DNA of 64,000 bases. Source: Pseudoalteromonas arctica (GTDB lineage: Bacteria; Pseudomonadota; Gammaproteobacteria; Enterobacterales; Alteromonadaceae). The notes under the pieces are model-generated. The model was not told where the DNA came from. It did no database searches and saw only the letters and a program-made list of their open reading frames with translations. The first letter of the stretch is position 1. Each line of letters starts with the position of its first letter. Shown here piece after piece: positions 8,231 through 17,154 of the stretch. Made by a program: the position numbers and the translations under genes. Where the stretch lies: the NCBI RefSeq assembly GCF_012927645.1, contig NZ_JABBMT010000006.1, positions 100,997-164,996 on the forward strand, written 5' to 3'.

Positions 8231-9037
8231 TTAGCCGCATTTCACATCATTCATAGCGGAGGTCATAATTGAAAACACCGCGCCTTGTGGATCGGTGATC
8301 ACACTAAAACGGCCCACCTCGGGAATATCGGTTGGTGCCACACACACCTCACCGCCAAGTTGCTGAGCCGTTGCGACATAGTTATCACAATCATCAACAG
8401 CAAAATAAATCATCCAGTGAGCAGGAATTTCTGCAGGCCATTCATCGGTCATTTCAATCATCCCTGCAACGGGTTGGTCAGCGACAGTGAATAATGTGTA
8501 GCTCATTCCTTGCATAGGTTTTTCAACGCTCTGCCAACCCAATAACTGGCAATAAAACTCACGGCTTGCAGCACTGTTGCGGGTTGCCAGTTCATGCCAA
8601 TAGGGAGTGTTAAGCTCACCTAAACGTTTGCAACCTTTATGTTGATTACCTTGCCATAAGGCAAATAATGCACCACCAGGTTCATTTAGCAACACCATGC
8701 GACCCGCGTCCATTACATCATGAGGACCGGCGATAATATCAGCACCTAATTGTTTGGCTTTTTCAGCTACTTCATCAATATTATCTACTGCAATATAGGC
8801 TAACCAATGACTTGATACCGCTGCGTTTTTTTGCTCGTTCGGCATTTGATACATGGCAGCAATATCATCACCTTGCTTTTGCAACATAGTGTAATAAAGA
8901 CCATCACCAATGGGTTGATCATCAGCCCCCCAAGCAAATAACTCAGTGTAAAAAGCTTTGCCGCTTTTCCAGTTAGATGTACATAACTCTGACCAACAGA
9001 AAACCCCGTGGGGGTGATTATTTTTTGTGTCGTTCAC
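8231..9037 (-). CDS. Tandem VOC (glyoxalase/bleomycin-resistance fold) protein
   Basis: 268 aa made of two vicinal-oxygen-chelate domains, residues ~8-125 and ~140-262. Each begins with an aromatic-rich strand ('GVFCWSELCT..' and 'TPYWHELATRN') and ends with 'GGALFALWQ' or 'QGAVFSIM'. This arrangement matches the so-called 27-kDa antigen CFP30B-like hydrolase group of VOC proteins, whose substrates are mostly unknown. Cytoplasmic, no signal. The ATG is preceded by AGGAGGTTGAATCGTGAACG, a strong ribosome-binding site. It is flanked by hairpin terminators on both sides, so it is probably monocistronic. Confidence 0.85.
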   Translation of the reverse strand: MNDTKNNHPHGVFCWSELCTSNWKSGKAFYTELFAWGADDQPIGDGLYYTMLQKQGDDIAAMYQMPNEQKNAAVSSHWLAYIAVDNIDEVAEKAKQLGADIIAGPHDVMDAGRMVLLNEPGGALFALWQGNQHKGCKRLGELNTPYWHELATRNSAASREFYCQLLGWQSVEKPMQGMSYTLFTVADQPVAGMIEMTDEWPAEIPAHWMIYFAVDDCDNYVATAQQLGGEVCVAPTDIPEVGRFSVITDPQGAVFSIMTSAMNDVKCG

Positions 9038-9291
9038 GATTCAACCTCCTTAAATAGTACAACTACTAAAGTTAAAAGAGGAAAGCCATTTTAGCCAATT
9101 TTATTTGTATCGTAAGGTGATGTTTATAGCAAAACAAACAATGAGTAATTTTAACCCGACCTAAATACAGCTGCAATAGTGTAATGGAATATCACTTATT
9201 ACGGTTAAGCGAATCGATGCTTTGCGGGCACTAGCCACATGCTAGTTTATAAAACAGGAATTTAGCTTTTTAACACTCAAATCGAGACTTT

Positions 9292-9316
9292 AAAAGAGCA
9301 TTCACCGGCTCTTTTT
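9292..9316 (-). terminator. Rho-independent terminator
   Basis: AAAAGAGC / GCTCTTTT hairpin starting at the stop codon of the exported hypothetical gene, T-rich on the minus strand. Confidence 0.7.
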
Positions 9317-10025
9317 AGTGGCTGTGCCCACCACCAAGCGCTTTACCATTGGTATCATAAAAGCCCGACGCACCATGCTCTATAAATCCTAAGTTAATCA
9401 TTTTGGCTAAAAATGGGTCGCCTTCGTTATCACCGATATCCGCATAATCAGTCGTTTGATAAGCATCCCACAGGGCAAATTGCTGCTGTATCGGATCTTT
9501 TTTAAAGTCCACAGTGCCCAACGTTAATGTTTGAGTAAGTTGCGCTTTACCAATACTCATTGCGCTTACCAGCTTTTGATTTACCAACCATGCAAGTTCA
9601 ATCGTAGTATCACCCTGCACTAATTGATAATGCTGTATTTTCTCACAGCCATCACCTTGCTCATCGGTTAAAGTCATCTTAGCAATGAAATCATCACTAA
9701 CTAATTGGTATTTAGTACTCCAATTTTGCTGACCTTGCACCTCTGAAGGTTGATATTCAATACCACGTTGCTGCGTTTGAAAATAACGAATTGGCCGAAT
9801 CTGCTGATTACTCAACTGTTGCCACACTTCAACTAATTCAATACCTTGCTCTGCCACCTGGTGCGGTGTTCGCCATAATGTGAATTGTTGAGATTCAGCC
9901 ACAGCTTTACCTGCTACTTGCTTACTAACCTGATAGCTTGCTTGTACATATTGACTGTCCAACGCGCACTGCGCGGCACTGGCTAATGGACTTATTAACG
10001 CTAAAGATAAGATGATTGTTTTCAC
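9315..10025 (-). CDS. Exported hypothetical protein
   Basis: 236 aa with a clear signal peptide (cleavage about 'PLASA|AQCAL'). The mature part is Gln-rich with predicted beta strands. Cys20 (in 'AQCALDS') and a later Cys in 'EQGDGCEKIQ' could form a disulfide. The C-terminus is Gly/His-rich ('GGGHSH'), which might bind metal. I do not recognise a family. It follows the two alkaline phosphatase genes on the same strand but is separated from them by a strong hairpin, so it is probably transcribed on its own. Confidence 0.65.
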   Translation of the reverse strand: MKTIILSLALISPLASAAQCALDSQYVQASYQVSKQVAGKAVAESQQFTLWRTPHQVAEQGIELVEVWQQLSNQQIRPIRYFQTQQRGIEYQPSEVQGQQNWSTKYQLVSDDFIAKMTLTDEQGDGCEKIQHYQLVQGDTTIELAWLVNQKLVSAMSIGKAQLTQTLTLGTVDFKKDPIQQQFALWDAYQTTDYADIGDNEGDPFLAKMINLGFIEHGASGFYDTNGKALGGGHSH

Positions 10026-10089
10026 TGGATTCTCTTTTCGATTTAATATCGTGGGTCACTGTAATGTGTTTATTTTACAGATTAATGAC

Positions 10090-10119
10090 AAAGAGCAACT
10101 CAGTTTTGAGTTGCTCTTT
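10090..10119. terminator. Terminator hairpin after the phosphatase pair
   Basis: A perfect 13-bp stem AAAGAGCAACTCA / TGAGTTGCTCTTT with a 4-nt loop, 27 bp past the stop of the lipoprotein phosphatase. The downstream T-tract is weak. Confidence 0.7.
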
Positions 10120-10145
10120 AGTAAAGCGTATTACATGACAATTAC

Positions 10146-11981
10146 TTAATTTGTAACTTTAGCATCCGCTTTTTTTGCTAAGTCAGCAGCATAATTCATC
10201 ACGTGGAAAATAAAGCTCTGCTCGTTAGTACCTGTTACCAAATGCGCACCAGGGCCAATTGCATAAACACCAACATCTTCACCTGCATGAGTTTCAGATG
10301 ACAGCGGCACTAGTGCTTCTTGGTGGAAACCTGGACTTTGCGTATCAACATCGGTTAAGTCAACACGACCTGTTACCGGAGCAAATTTATAACCTGCATC
10401 AGCATCTGTTTCTTCACCTAAATCTCTAAAGCCACCACCATTAGTATAACCAACTGTGGTGTATGGCATATTATCAGCAGCAAGTGTTGGCTCGGTTTCA
10501 CCCACGGCAACCACTTTACCTAAAATTGGATTACCACGTTTTGGGTAGCCTGCAATGGTGAATACATGACTGTGATCGGCAGTAACAATAATTAGCGTAT
10601 CTTCAATGCTGGTTTTATCAAGCGCCACTTGCACCGCTTTTGATAACTCAATGGTATCGTTTAAAGCGTTATAGGCATTACCCGCATGGTGTGCATGGTC
10701 AATTCGTCCAGCTTCAACCGTTAAGAAAAAACCTTTCTCGTTGTTATCCAATACATCCAGTGCTTTTGCTGTCATCTCTGATAACGATGGTTCACCTGCA
10801 ATATCATTACCACGGTCAGCTTCGTATTGCATGTGTGATTCATTAAACAGGCCAAAAATATGTTTACTGTTAGTCACATCAATCGCATCAAAGCCCGCTT
10901 GATCCATTACGTATTGACCATTTGGATACTGAGCTTGCCATTCAGCAGTTAAATCACGGCCATCAGTACGATCGCCTTCCACTAAACTTACTGCATCGGC
11001 TGAATTATACCTTGCATCTTTAGGTAAGAAATGACGACGACCACCGCCCATTACCACTTCAAGACCATCAACATCGATCCCAGCAAAACGCGCTTCTAAG
11101 TTCTTTTCAAAATTAACCAGTTGCGATGCAATATCTTCACAATTAGCTGCTTCAGACTTAGGCATATCTGAAACATCTTCCCAATTGCGGTTTGCCGCTT
11201 TTGCATACGTTGCAGCGGGTGTGGCATGGGTAATACGTGCTGTTGAAATAAGTCCCGTTGATTTACCTGCAATTTCAGCAAGCTCTAATGACGTTACTAA
11301 TTCATGGCCCTTACCTGATAAACACTTACCTTTAATCACTGCTTCATCAATACCAATAACACCCACATCGGTTTTTACACCTGATGCCATTGCTGTCATC
11401 GTACCGGCAGAATCAGGCGTTTGTGCATCAACATTGTACGTTTTAGCAAAACCTGAAAATGGCAAGGTTTCAAAGCTTAACTGATGCTCTTCACCCATTT
11501 TCCCTTGTAACTGACCCGCTAAAATACGCGCCGCTGTTACTGTTGAAATCCCCATACCGTCGCCAACAAACAAAATGACGTTTTTCGCTTTGCCTGACTC
11601 TTTAACAATATTAGCAATATTATCTTGGCTACTAGCTAATTTAGCGTGTGCTTCTTTATACCAAGTATTGGTAGTAAGTGATGCTAACTGTTGAGCATTT
11701 AATGACGTTGCAGAGTCATTACACACTAAAGACGTGGTTGTGATTTCATCTGCATCAAGCTCACCATTTTGATTGGCGTCATCACCCGTTAGTGTTTCAA
11801 TACCACCATTGATACATTGCTCTGAACCAACTGCAATAGTATTTTCAACAGTCAATGACTCAATAGGCACTGGCACCGGATCTATAATTGGGGTAACTGG
11901 ATCCGGCGTATTTTTATCATTATCAGAGCAACCTGCTAACGCAACTACTACAGCGAGAGATATTAAGTTAAGTTTTTTCAT
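10146..11981 (-). CDS. Alkaline phosphatase, lipoprotein form
   Basis: 611 aa. A lipoprotein signal ('VVALAGC') is followed by a ~95-residue extension rich in Pro/Val and acidic residues that the neighbouring paralogue lacks. The PhoA-superfamily core follows: 'VILFVGDGMG' (metal ligand Asp), 'TPDSAGTMTA' (nucleophile Ser), 'GRIDHAHH' and 'TADHSHVF' (metal ligands). It should hydrolyse phosphomonoesters at the outer or inner membrane surface to supply phosphate. I chose the ATG at 11981 (GGTGATTATA before it) rather than the one four codons upstream, because the signal peptide starts there. The core is highly similar to the gene just upstream, a clear tandem duplication. Confidence 0.9.
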   Translation of the reverse strand: MKKLNLISLAVVVALAGCSDNDKNTPDPVTPIIDPVPVPIESLTVENTIAVGSEQCINGGIETLTGDDANQNGELDADEITTTSLVCNDSATSLNAQQLASLTTNTWYKEAHAKLASSQDNIANIVKESGKAKNVILFVGDGMGISTVTAARILAGQLQGKMGEEHQLSFETLPFSGFAKTYNVDAQTPDSAGTMTAMASGVKTDVGVIGIDEAVIKGKCLSGKGHELVTSLELAEIAGKSTGLISTARITHATPAATYAKAANRNWEDVSDMPKSEAANCEDIASQLVNFEKNLEARFAGIDVDGLEVVMGGGRRHFLPKDARYNSADAVSLVEGDRTDGRDLTAEWQAQYPNGQYVMDQAGFDAIDVTNSKHIFGLFNESHMQYEADRGNDIAGEPSLSEMTAKALDVLDNNEKGFFLTVEAGRIDHAHHAGNAYNALNDTIELSKAVQVALDKTSIEDTLIIVTADHSHVFTIAGYPKRGNPILGKVVAVGETEPTLAADNMPYTTVGYTNGGGFRDLGEETDADAGYKFAPVTGRVDLTDVDTQSPGFHQEALVPLSSETHAGEDVGVYAIGPGAHLVTGTNEQSFIFHVMNYAADLAKKADAKVTN

Positions 11982-11992
11982 TATAATCACCA

Positions 11993-13582
11993 TTATTCTT
12001 CTATTAGTTCGAGCGCTTGACTGATAATGTGGAAAATAACATTTTGCTCCACAACGCCTTGTGCCAACTGTGCTCCAGGGCCCTTAGCATGCAATGAGAT
12101 ATCTTCACCAGCATGAGTTTCTGAGCTAAGTGGGATAGTTGCTTCTTGATGAAAGCCCGGTGCTAAGGTATCAATACCGCTTAATCCAACACGTCCAGCA
12201 ACGGCTTTTTCTAAATATGAAGCATCGGCATTAGTTTCATTACCTAAATCTCTAAAGCCCAAGCCATTTACATAACCGACTGTGGTATACGGCATACCGT
12301 CTTTAGCAACTGTTGGTGTATTGCGGCCTACGCCCACAACTTGACCCAAAATTGGATTACCGCGTTTTGGATAGCCAGCAATAGTAAATACATGGCTGTG
12401 ATCTGCGGTGACTAAAATAAGTGTTTCATTTGGATCAGTATTTTCTACAGCTGCTTTTACCGCATTGGCAAATTCAATCGTGTCATTTAATGCGTTGTAA
12501 GCATTACCTGCGTGATGTGCGTGATCGATACGACCCGATTCAACAGTTAGGAAAAACCCTTTTTCATTATTCTTTAAGATATCAATCGCTTTAGTCGTCA
12601 TTTGCGTTAATGAAGGCTCACCTGCAATATCATTACTACGATCCGCTTCATATTGCATATGCGATTCATTAAATAATCCAAATACACGTTTAGTATCACC
12701 ACTTATTTTGTCAAAGCCAGCCTGATCAGTAATGTATTTACCATCACTATACATTTGCTGCCATTGCGCCGTTAAATCACGTTCGTCAGTGCGATCGCCT
12801 TCTACTGCACTCATGGCATCGTTAGAGTTAAATGCAGCATCTTTTGGTAAGAAATGACGACGACCGCCACCCATCACCACTTCTAGACCATCAACATCAA
12901 CACCTGCAAAGCGTGCTTCAAGATTTTTTTCAAAATTAACTAATTGCGATGCAATATCTTCACAACCAGCAGTAACTGCATCTTCAGGCATATCGGAAAT
13001 ATCTTCCCAATTACGATCGGCTGATTTTGCATACGTTGCGGCAGGCGTTGCGTGCGTGATCCGTGCAGTAGAAATAATACCTGTGGCTAGGCCTTTAATT
13101 TCTGCAAGCTCTGTAGCTGTAATTAATTCATTACCTGCTACAGTTGCACATTTACCACGCTCAATGTCTTCGTTTACACCAATAACACCAACATCCGTTT
13201 TAACACCTGAGATAATAGCCGTCATGGTGCCTGCTGAATCCGGTGTTTGTGCATCAACGTTATACGTTTTTATTTGTGCAGAATACGGAAATTCTTCAAA
13301 GCTCAAAAAGCCTTCTTCACCTAAAGCGCCTTGCTTTTGGCCAGCAAGGATACGTGCCGCTGTTAGTGTTGATATACCCATGCCATCACCAACAAATAGA
13401 ATTACGTTTTTTGCTTTAGTAGCTGGCGTTGCATTAGCCATCATTTCTTTAGAGGTTAATTTAGCCTGTGCAGCGCTATACCAATTACTATTCATTTGGT
13501 TATCAGGTAACACACCTGCATTAGCACCCGCTGACAATGCCAGTGTTAAACCAATTGCAGTCGCAATTTTATTAATTTTCAT
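11993..13582 (-). CDS. phoA: Alkaline phosphatase, periplasmic form
   Basis: 529 aa. A Sec signal peptide ('ALSAGANA|GVLP') leads directly into the PhoA core: 'VILFVGDGMG', 'TPDSAGTMTA' with the Ser nucleophile, 'GRIDHAHH' and 'TADHSHVF'. Many long blocks are shared almost unchanged with the lipoprotein paralogue, including the 'EVVMGGGRRHFLPKDA' stretch. The ATG at 13582 starts the signal peptide; an upstream in-frame start would put ten extra residues before it. Its stop codon overlaps the next gene's alternative ATG by one base, so both phosphatases are probably one transcript. The upstream region has repeated GTAAC/GTCAC half-sites that could be PhoB boxes. Confidence 0.92.
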   Translation of the reverse strand: MKINKIATAIGLTLALSAGANAGVLPDNQMNSNWYSAAQAKLTSKEMMANATPATKAKNVILFVGDGMGISTLTAARILAGQKQGALGEEGFLSFEEFPYSAQIKTYNVDAQTPDSAGTMTAIISGVKTDVGVIGVNEDIERGKCATVAGNELITATELAEIKGLATGIISTARITHATPAATYAKSADRNWEDISDMPEDAVTAGCEDIASQLVNFEKNLEARFAGVDVDGLEVVMGGGRRHFLPKDAAFNSNDAMSAVEGDRTDERDLTAQWQQMYSDGKYITDQAGFDKISGDTKRVFGLFNESHMQYEADRSNDIAGEPSLTQMTTKAIDILKNNEKGFFLTVESGRIDHAHHAGNAYNALNDTIEFANAVKAAVENTDPNETLILVTADHSHVFTIAGYPKRGNPILGQVVGVGRNTPTVAKDGMPYTTVGYVNGLGFRDLGNETNADASYLEKAVAGRVGLSGIDTLAPGFHQEATIPLSSETHAGEDISLHAKGPGAQLAQGVVEQNVIFHIISQALELIEE

Positions 13583-13653
13583 TTTTAAGTTCCATTGATA
13601 CGATTTGGTCAAGAATGTCTGTAGTAATGAGAGCGCTATACTAAGTAGGTTTT

Positions 13654-13699
13654 GTTACTTAAAAAGTGACTTTATGTTACATAAAAATGAAAAGGTTAC
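13654..13699 (-). promoter_or_regulatory. Possible PhoB-type repeat sites upstream of the phosphatases
   Basis: On the minus strand GTAAC/GTCAC units occur at 13695-13699, 13676-13680, 13666-13670 and 13654-13658. The last three are spaced 10 and 12 bp, near the 11-bp period of Pho boxes. The match to the CTGTCAT consensus is partial. The assignment leans on the phosphatase context and is weak. Confidence 0.3.
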
Positions 13700-13736
13700 A
13701 TTGTTTATTTTTTATATCATAACGTTACGATAGATC

Positions 13737-14577
13737 GTAACCGTTCGGCTAACCACACCTAGCAACAACATTTTTTATATTTGAAAATACCTTCAATTCT
13801 TTATTGGAGGTCATTATGAATTCACTCCTGCACAAATCAAAGTGATTGAGCATATTCGCCCGAAATACGCCTGTCGTGATTGTGAAAAATCATGCACCGA
13901 GTCAAGAATAAAACAACAGCCGATGCCAGCGATGCCAATTAACAAAGGCATGGCCACAGCCAGCTTGCTAAGCCAAATCATCACCAGTAATACCAATATG
14001 GCTTACCGCTTCATCGTCAAAAGAGTCTGTTTACGCCGCTCATTGAACGTTTAAAAACAGAATGACTCAAACAGCCCGTACTTAACTCCGATGAAACTAC
14101 GGTTAATGTGGTGAAATCGGACAAAGTAAACAGTTACATGTGGATGGCTATCAAGCGTATGAAAAAACACAGGCCACCCTTGTGGGCTGTTGGGAGCATG
14201 CTCATCGCAAATTTATAGAGGCGAAAAAGCTGCAAGGGAAAAACAAAACAGGCAAAGCCGATATAGTACTTAGCTTAGTACAAAAATTGTATGGGATAGA
14301 ATCGCGATTAAAAGTAAATCAGTTGATGAGGTCTATCAGACTCGGCAAACACACAATAGGCCGATACTCGACAAACTCAAACAGTGGCTTGAAAAGCATC
14401 AACCAAATCTCGTTGGCAACAGCAAACTCATTGATGCGATTAATTACATGGCAAACCAATGGCCGAAACTCATCGAGTACATCAATGATGGACGATTAAG
14501 TATCGACAACAATCGCGCAGAGAGAGTTTATTACCGTGGCATTTTAAATGCCTAGGTGGTGATCACCGGACGGATAC
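13737..14577 (+). mobile_element. IS66-family element, decayed remnant
   Basis: About 840 bp of a normally ~2.5-kb element. The ends look like IS66 terminal repeats: GTAACCGTTCGG at 13737, and GTATCCGTCCGG read inward from 14577. Inside are broken pieces of the IS66 transposase: 'VIEHIRPKYACRDCEKS' (from ~13837), 'LNSDETTVNVVKSDK' (~14089), 'DGYQAYEKTQATLVGCWEHA' (from 14143), and, in another frame, 'LIEYINDGRLSIDNNRAE' near 14470-14522. At least two frameshifts and internal deletions make it inactive. No matching 8-bp target duplication is seen at the flanks (GATAGATC versus AACTGAAA). The left end lies inside an 18-bp palindrome (13724-13741). Confidence 0.85.
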
Positions 14578-14984
14578 AACTGAAAATAGCTAATAAGCCC
14601 AAAAAGTAACTTTAGTGATCATACAAGTTATTAAAGTACAAATAAATTTACACTTGGTTATGCTTCTTTATTGAATGCTTTTGAATTACAGTCTAATACC
14701 ACGTCATAAGTCATACTTTTCCACAAGCTAAAGCTGGTTGATTTAACCTTGCCGTATTCTTTAGTTTCTAAATTGACTATGACTTAACCTGTTGAGTGCG
14801 CAGGAGCGAGCTTAGATACTTAACTCTGCTGCAGTTTTTTGATCTTCAGCACTTCTTTACTATTTATTGCTGATGTTTAAGCCCGCTTTAACTCGTTAAA
14901 GACAAGCGCTCTATGATTCAATTAATATCCGTACTGACTTTTTTAAAACTTTCGTAATACGAGCTAGCACGGCTAGCGCATTTT
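14578..14984. other. Gene-free stretch after the IS66 remnant
   Basis: I see no protein-like frame or RNA gene in these ~400 bases. It probably contains decayed sequence between two dead insertion sequences. Confidence 0.5.
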
Positions 14985-15106
14985 AATCCCATATACAACA
15001 GCGCTGACAGCTAAGAATATGATATAAAAAGTTTATGGACAACTTTACCCTGCTGGCGAGGGTCGTCAATGGATTCGAAATATTTAAATAACTGAATGTC
15101 AGGCAT
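14985..15106 (-). pseudogene. ISAs1-family transposase, N-terminal fragment
   Basis: From an ATG at 15106 (AAGGAG seven bases upstream) the frame reads 'MPDIQLFKYFESIDDPRQQG' then 'KVVHKLF', the typical start of ISAs1 (H-repeat-associated) transposases. One base then appears to be missing (CTTTTT-ATATC where CTTTTTGATATC is expected), giving a stop at 15011. The shifted frame continues in family style ('IIFLAVSAVVYGI') to about 14985 and then ends. Only about 40 of ~370 codons remain, so this is a dead fragment. Both ISAs1 and IS66 debris lie within 1.4 kb, marking this as an insertion hot spot. Confidence 0.75.
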
Positions 15107-15225
15107 GGGTATACTCCTTAAAAAAGGAATATGAGGTCATACTTTTAAGTTAAGGTAAAGTTCGTGATCTTGCCCTGCAATACGCCCTAATCTACATAAC
15201 CTGAACTCTGGTTGATTAACGCATT

Positions 15226-15255
15226 AAAAATGGCGCTCACTGAGCGCCATTTTTA
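15226..15255 (-). terminator. Rho-independent terminator of speD
   Basis: A 14-bp stem (AAAAATGGCGCTCA / TGAGCGCCATTTTT) with a single-base loop position, 17 bp past the speD stop codon and T-rich on the minus strand. Confidence 0.85.
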
Positions 15256-15271
15256 ATTTAATTCGCTGCTA

Positions 15272-16084
15272 TTATTCTGTATCTGGTAAGTTACGACCGT
15301 AGAAGATTTCTTGCATCTCACGGGTTAACTTAGAACGAATGGCTTCTTCTTCGTCATCAGATAAGTCATCAGTAGACACGCCAAATAAATACGTATTTAA
15401 ATCTGTTTCTTTTAGCATCATCTTAGTGTGGAACAAGTTTTCTTGATACACGTTCACGTCCATCATTTGGTACGCTTCTTTGGTATCTTCGGTCATGTAG
15501 TTTTGAATTGAGTTGATCGCGTGATCGATATAGTGTTTCACACCATCTACGTCACGGGTAAAACCACGTACACGGTAGTCAATTGTTACTACATCTGACT
15601 CTAAGCTATGAATTAGGAAGTTTAACGCTTTTAATGGCGAAATAATGCCACAGGTTGATACTTCTATATCAGCACGGAAAGTACAAATACCATCATCAGG
15701 ATGTGCTTCCGGATAGGTATGAACGCAGATGTGGCTTTTATCTAAATGGGCAACCACTGTTTCAGGTAATGGTCCTGGCGCTTCATCAATTTCATAAGTT
15801 TGCTGCTGCTCAATTGGCTCTTCTGCGATCAGGATTGTTACACTAGCACCTTGAGGATCGTAATCTTGGCGCGAAACATTTAAAATATTCGCACCGATAA
15901 TGTCTACTACTTCACCTAAAATATCGGTTAGTCGATCAGCACTGTACTGTTCGTCGATATATTCAATATATTCTTTACGTTGTTGCTCAGTCTTTGCATA
16001 GCAAATATCGTAAATACTAAAGCTTAAACTTTTGGTTAAGTTATTAAAGCCATGAAGTTTAATTTTATCGAAGGGTTTGTTCAT
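15272..16084 (-). CDS. speD: S-adenosylmethionine decarboxylase proenzyme
   Basis: 270 aa, closely following E. coli SpeD in length and sequence. It makes decarboxylated SAM, the aminopropyl donor for spermidine. The self-processing site is visible as '[10 protein letters not shown]'; cleavage before Ser117 would create the pyruvoyl group. '[11 protein letters not shown]' and '[10 protein letters not shown]' are also conserved. The ATG at 16084 is chosen because it matches the family N-terminus ('[16 protein letters not shown]' follows); a TTG seven codons upstream is less likely. No speE lies beside it, although a spermidine-synthase-fold protein is encoded at 41 kb. It is transcribed alone, with a strong terminator. 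Confidence 0.95.
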   Translation of the reverse strand: MNKPFDKIKLHGFNNLTKSLSFSIYDICYAKTEQQRKEYIEYIDEQYSADRLTDILGEVVDIIGANILNVSRQDYDPQGASVTILIAEEPIEQQQTYEIDEAPGPLPETVVAHLDKSHICVHTYPEAHPDDGICTFRADIEVSTCGIISPLKALNFLIHSLESDVVTIDYRVRGFTRDVDGVKHYIDHAINSIQNYMTEDTKEAYQMMDVNVYQENLFHTKMMLKETDLNTYLFGVSTDDLSDDEEEAIRSKLTREMQEIFYGRNLPDTE

Positions 16085-16171
16085 GATAAACCAACCTATA
16101 AACAAGTGAATCTGCCACAGCAGAATGAAAAGTTCGCGGATTTTATACGAATTTCATCGCAGGAAAAAGCG

Positions 16172-16585
16172 TTATTTTCCCTGTTCTTGTATAACTTCAT
16201 GTGTGTGGGTAATTTCTACTGTTTTATCAAGCATTAATGCTACTGAACAATACTTCTCTGCAGATAGTTGAACGGCACGCGCAAGGTGCTTTTCTGAAAC
16301 GTTATCGCCAGTCACAACAAAGTGTAAGTTAATCTTAGTAAATACTCGTGGGGCAGATTCAGCACGTTCAGCGCTTAATTGGACTTGAACATCAGAAAAG
16401 TTTTGTTTAGCTTTTTTTAAAATACTCACTACATCAACCGATGAGCAGCAGCCAACAGACATTAATACCATTTCCATTGGGCTTGGTGCGGCGCTATCAC
16501 TACCTGCATCAAACACAACATTGTGACCAGAATTAGAACGTCCTAAAAAAGTATCGCCTTCAACCCATTTCACATTCGCTTGCAT
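16172..16585 (-). CDS. OsmC-family peroxiredoxin-like protein (YhfA type)
   Basis: 137 aa, the size of the YhfA branch of OsmC/Ohr proteins. The family strand pattern is present: 'GHNVVFDAG', then 'PSPMEMVLMSVGCCSSVD' with the first active-site Cys, and 'AEKYCSVALML' with the second. OsmC/Ohr enzymes reduce organic hydroperoxides through this Cys pair; the physiological substrate of the YhfA branch is unclear. Cytoplasmic. It lies 87 bp upstream of speD on the same strand and may share its transcript. Confidence 0.88.
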   Translation of the reverse strand: MQANVKWVEGDTFLGRSNSGHNVVFDAGSDSAAPSPMEMVLMSVGCCSSVDVVSILKKAKQNFSDVQVQLSAERAESAPRVFTKINLHFVVTGDNVSEKHLARAVQLSAEKYCSVALMLDKTVEITHTHEVIQEQGK

Positions 16586-16666
16586 TTTATGACTCTCAAA
16601 GAAGTTATTTCCTTGATTGTAAAGAAGTCACACGCAGTTGCAAAGTAAAAACGATAATTGGAATGA

Positions 16667-17014
16667 TTAGGCACTTTCGACAACAGCGCTATCAAAGAGG
16701 TTTTTTACCAAGGCCGAGAACTCATCAATAAAGGCATGTTGCTCTATGGTGACTTGATTACTGGTGACGCTGCTGAGCACTTCTTGTAAATCGTATACAA
16801 TGCCATCTACTTCACGTACTATTTGACTACGTTGTTCGGTGGTAAGTTCGGTATGCTGCTGACATAACAACATGACATTTTCAGCAATATCATCTTCTAT
16901 TAGCTCCATAATAGTAGGAGCGCCTGGTTTTATTTCGCCGGACTTCTCAAATAATGCTAAATTTTGAGTAAGATACATGATCAGGTCATCATATCCTTGC
17001 CTATCTAAAACCAT
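16667..17014 (-). CDS. DUF3802 family protein
   Basis: 115 aa, mostly helical and acidic, with 'DEFSALVKNLFDSAVVES' at the C-terminus, a hallmark I associate with DUF3802 proteins of Shewanella, Vibrio and Pseudoalteromonas. Function unknown. I start it at the ATG at 17014 (AGGTG upstream) instead of a GTG four codons earlier. It lies downstream of the ast genes on the same strand, separated by a probable terminator. Confidence 0.75.
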   Translation of the reverse strand: MVLDRQGYDDLIMYLTQNLALFEKSGEIKPGAPTIMELIEDDIAENVMLLCQQHTELTTEQRSQIVREVDGIVYDLQEVLSSVTSNQVTIEQHAFIDEFSALVKNLFDSAVVESA

Positions 17015-17097
17015 AATTATCCACACCTAATTAAAACGACTGTATTGATTTAAGCAGAAAGCGCTTTTAATTGCTACCTTTGAGTATTAACCAATAC

Positions 17098-17125
17098 AAA
17101 AAAAGCAGCATAGGCCGCTTTTTTA
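17098..17125 (-). terminator. Rho-independent terminator of the ast operon
   Basis: AAAAAGC(A)GC / GC(C)GCTTTTT hairpin with one mismatch and flanking A/T tracts, 30 bp past the astD stop. Confidence 0.7.
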
Positions 17126-17154
17126 GTTATTTATTACTATTTTACCAAAATCGA

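Noticed and set aside
13056..13598. 180-aa plus-strand open frame
   Set aside because: Antisense shadow of the periplasmic alkaline phosphatase, whose frame has clear catalytic motifs.
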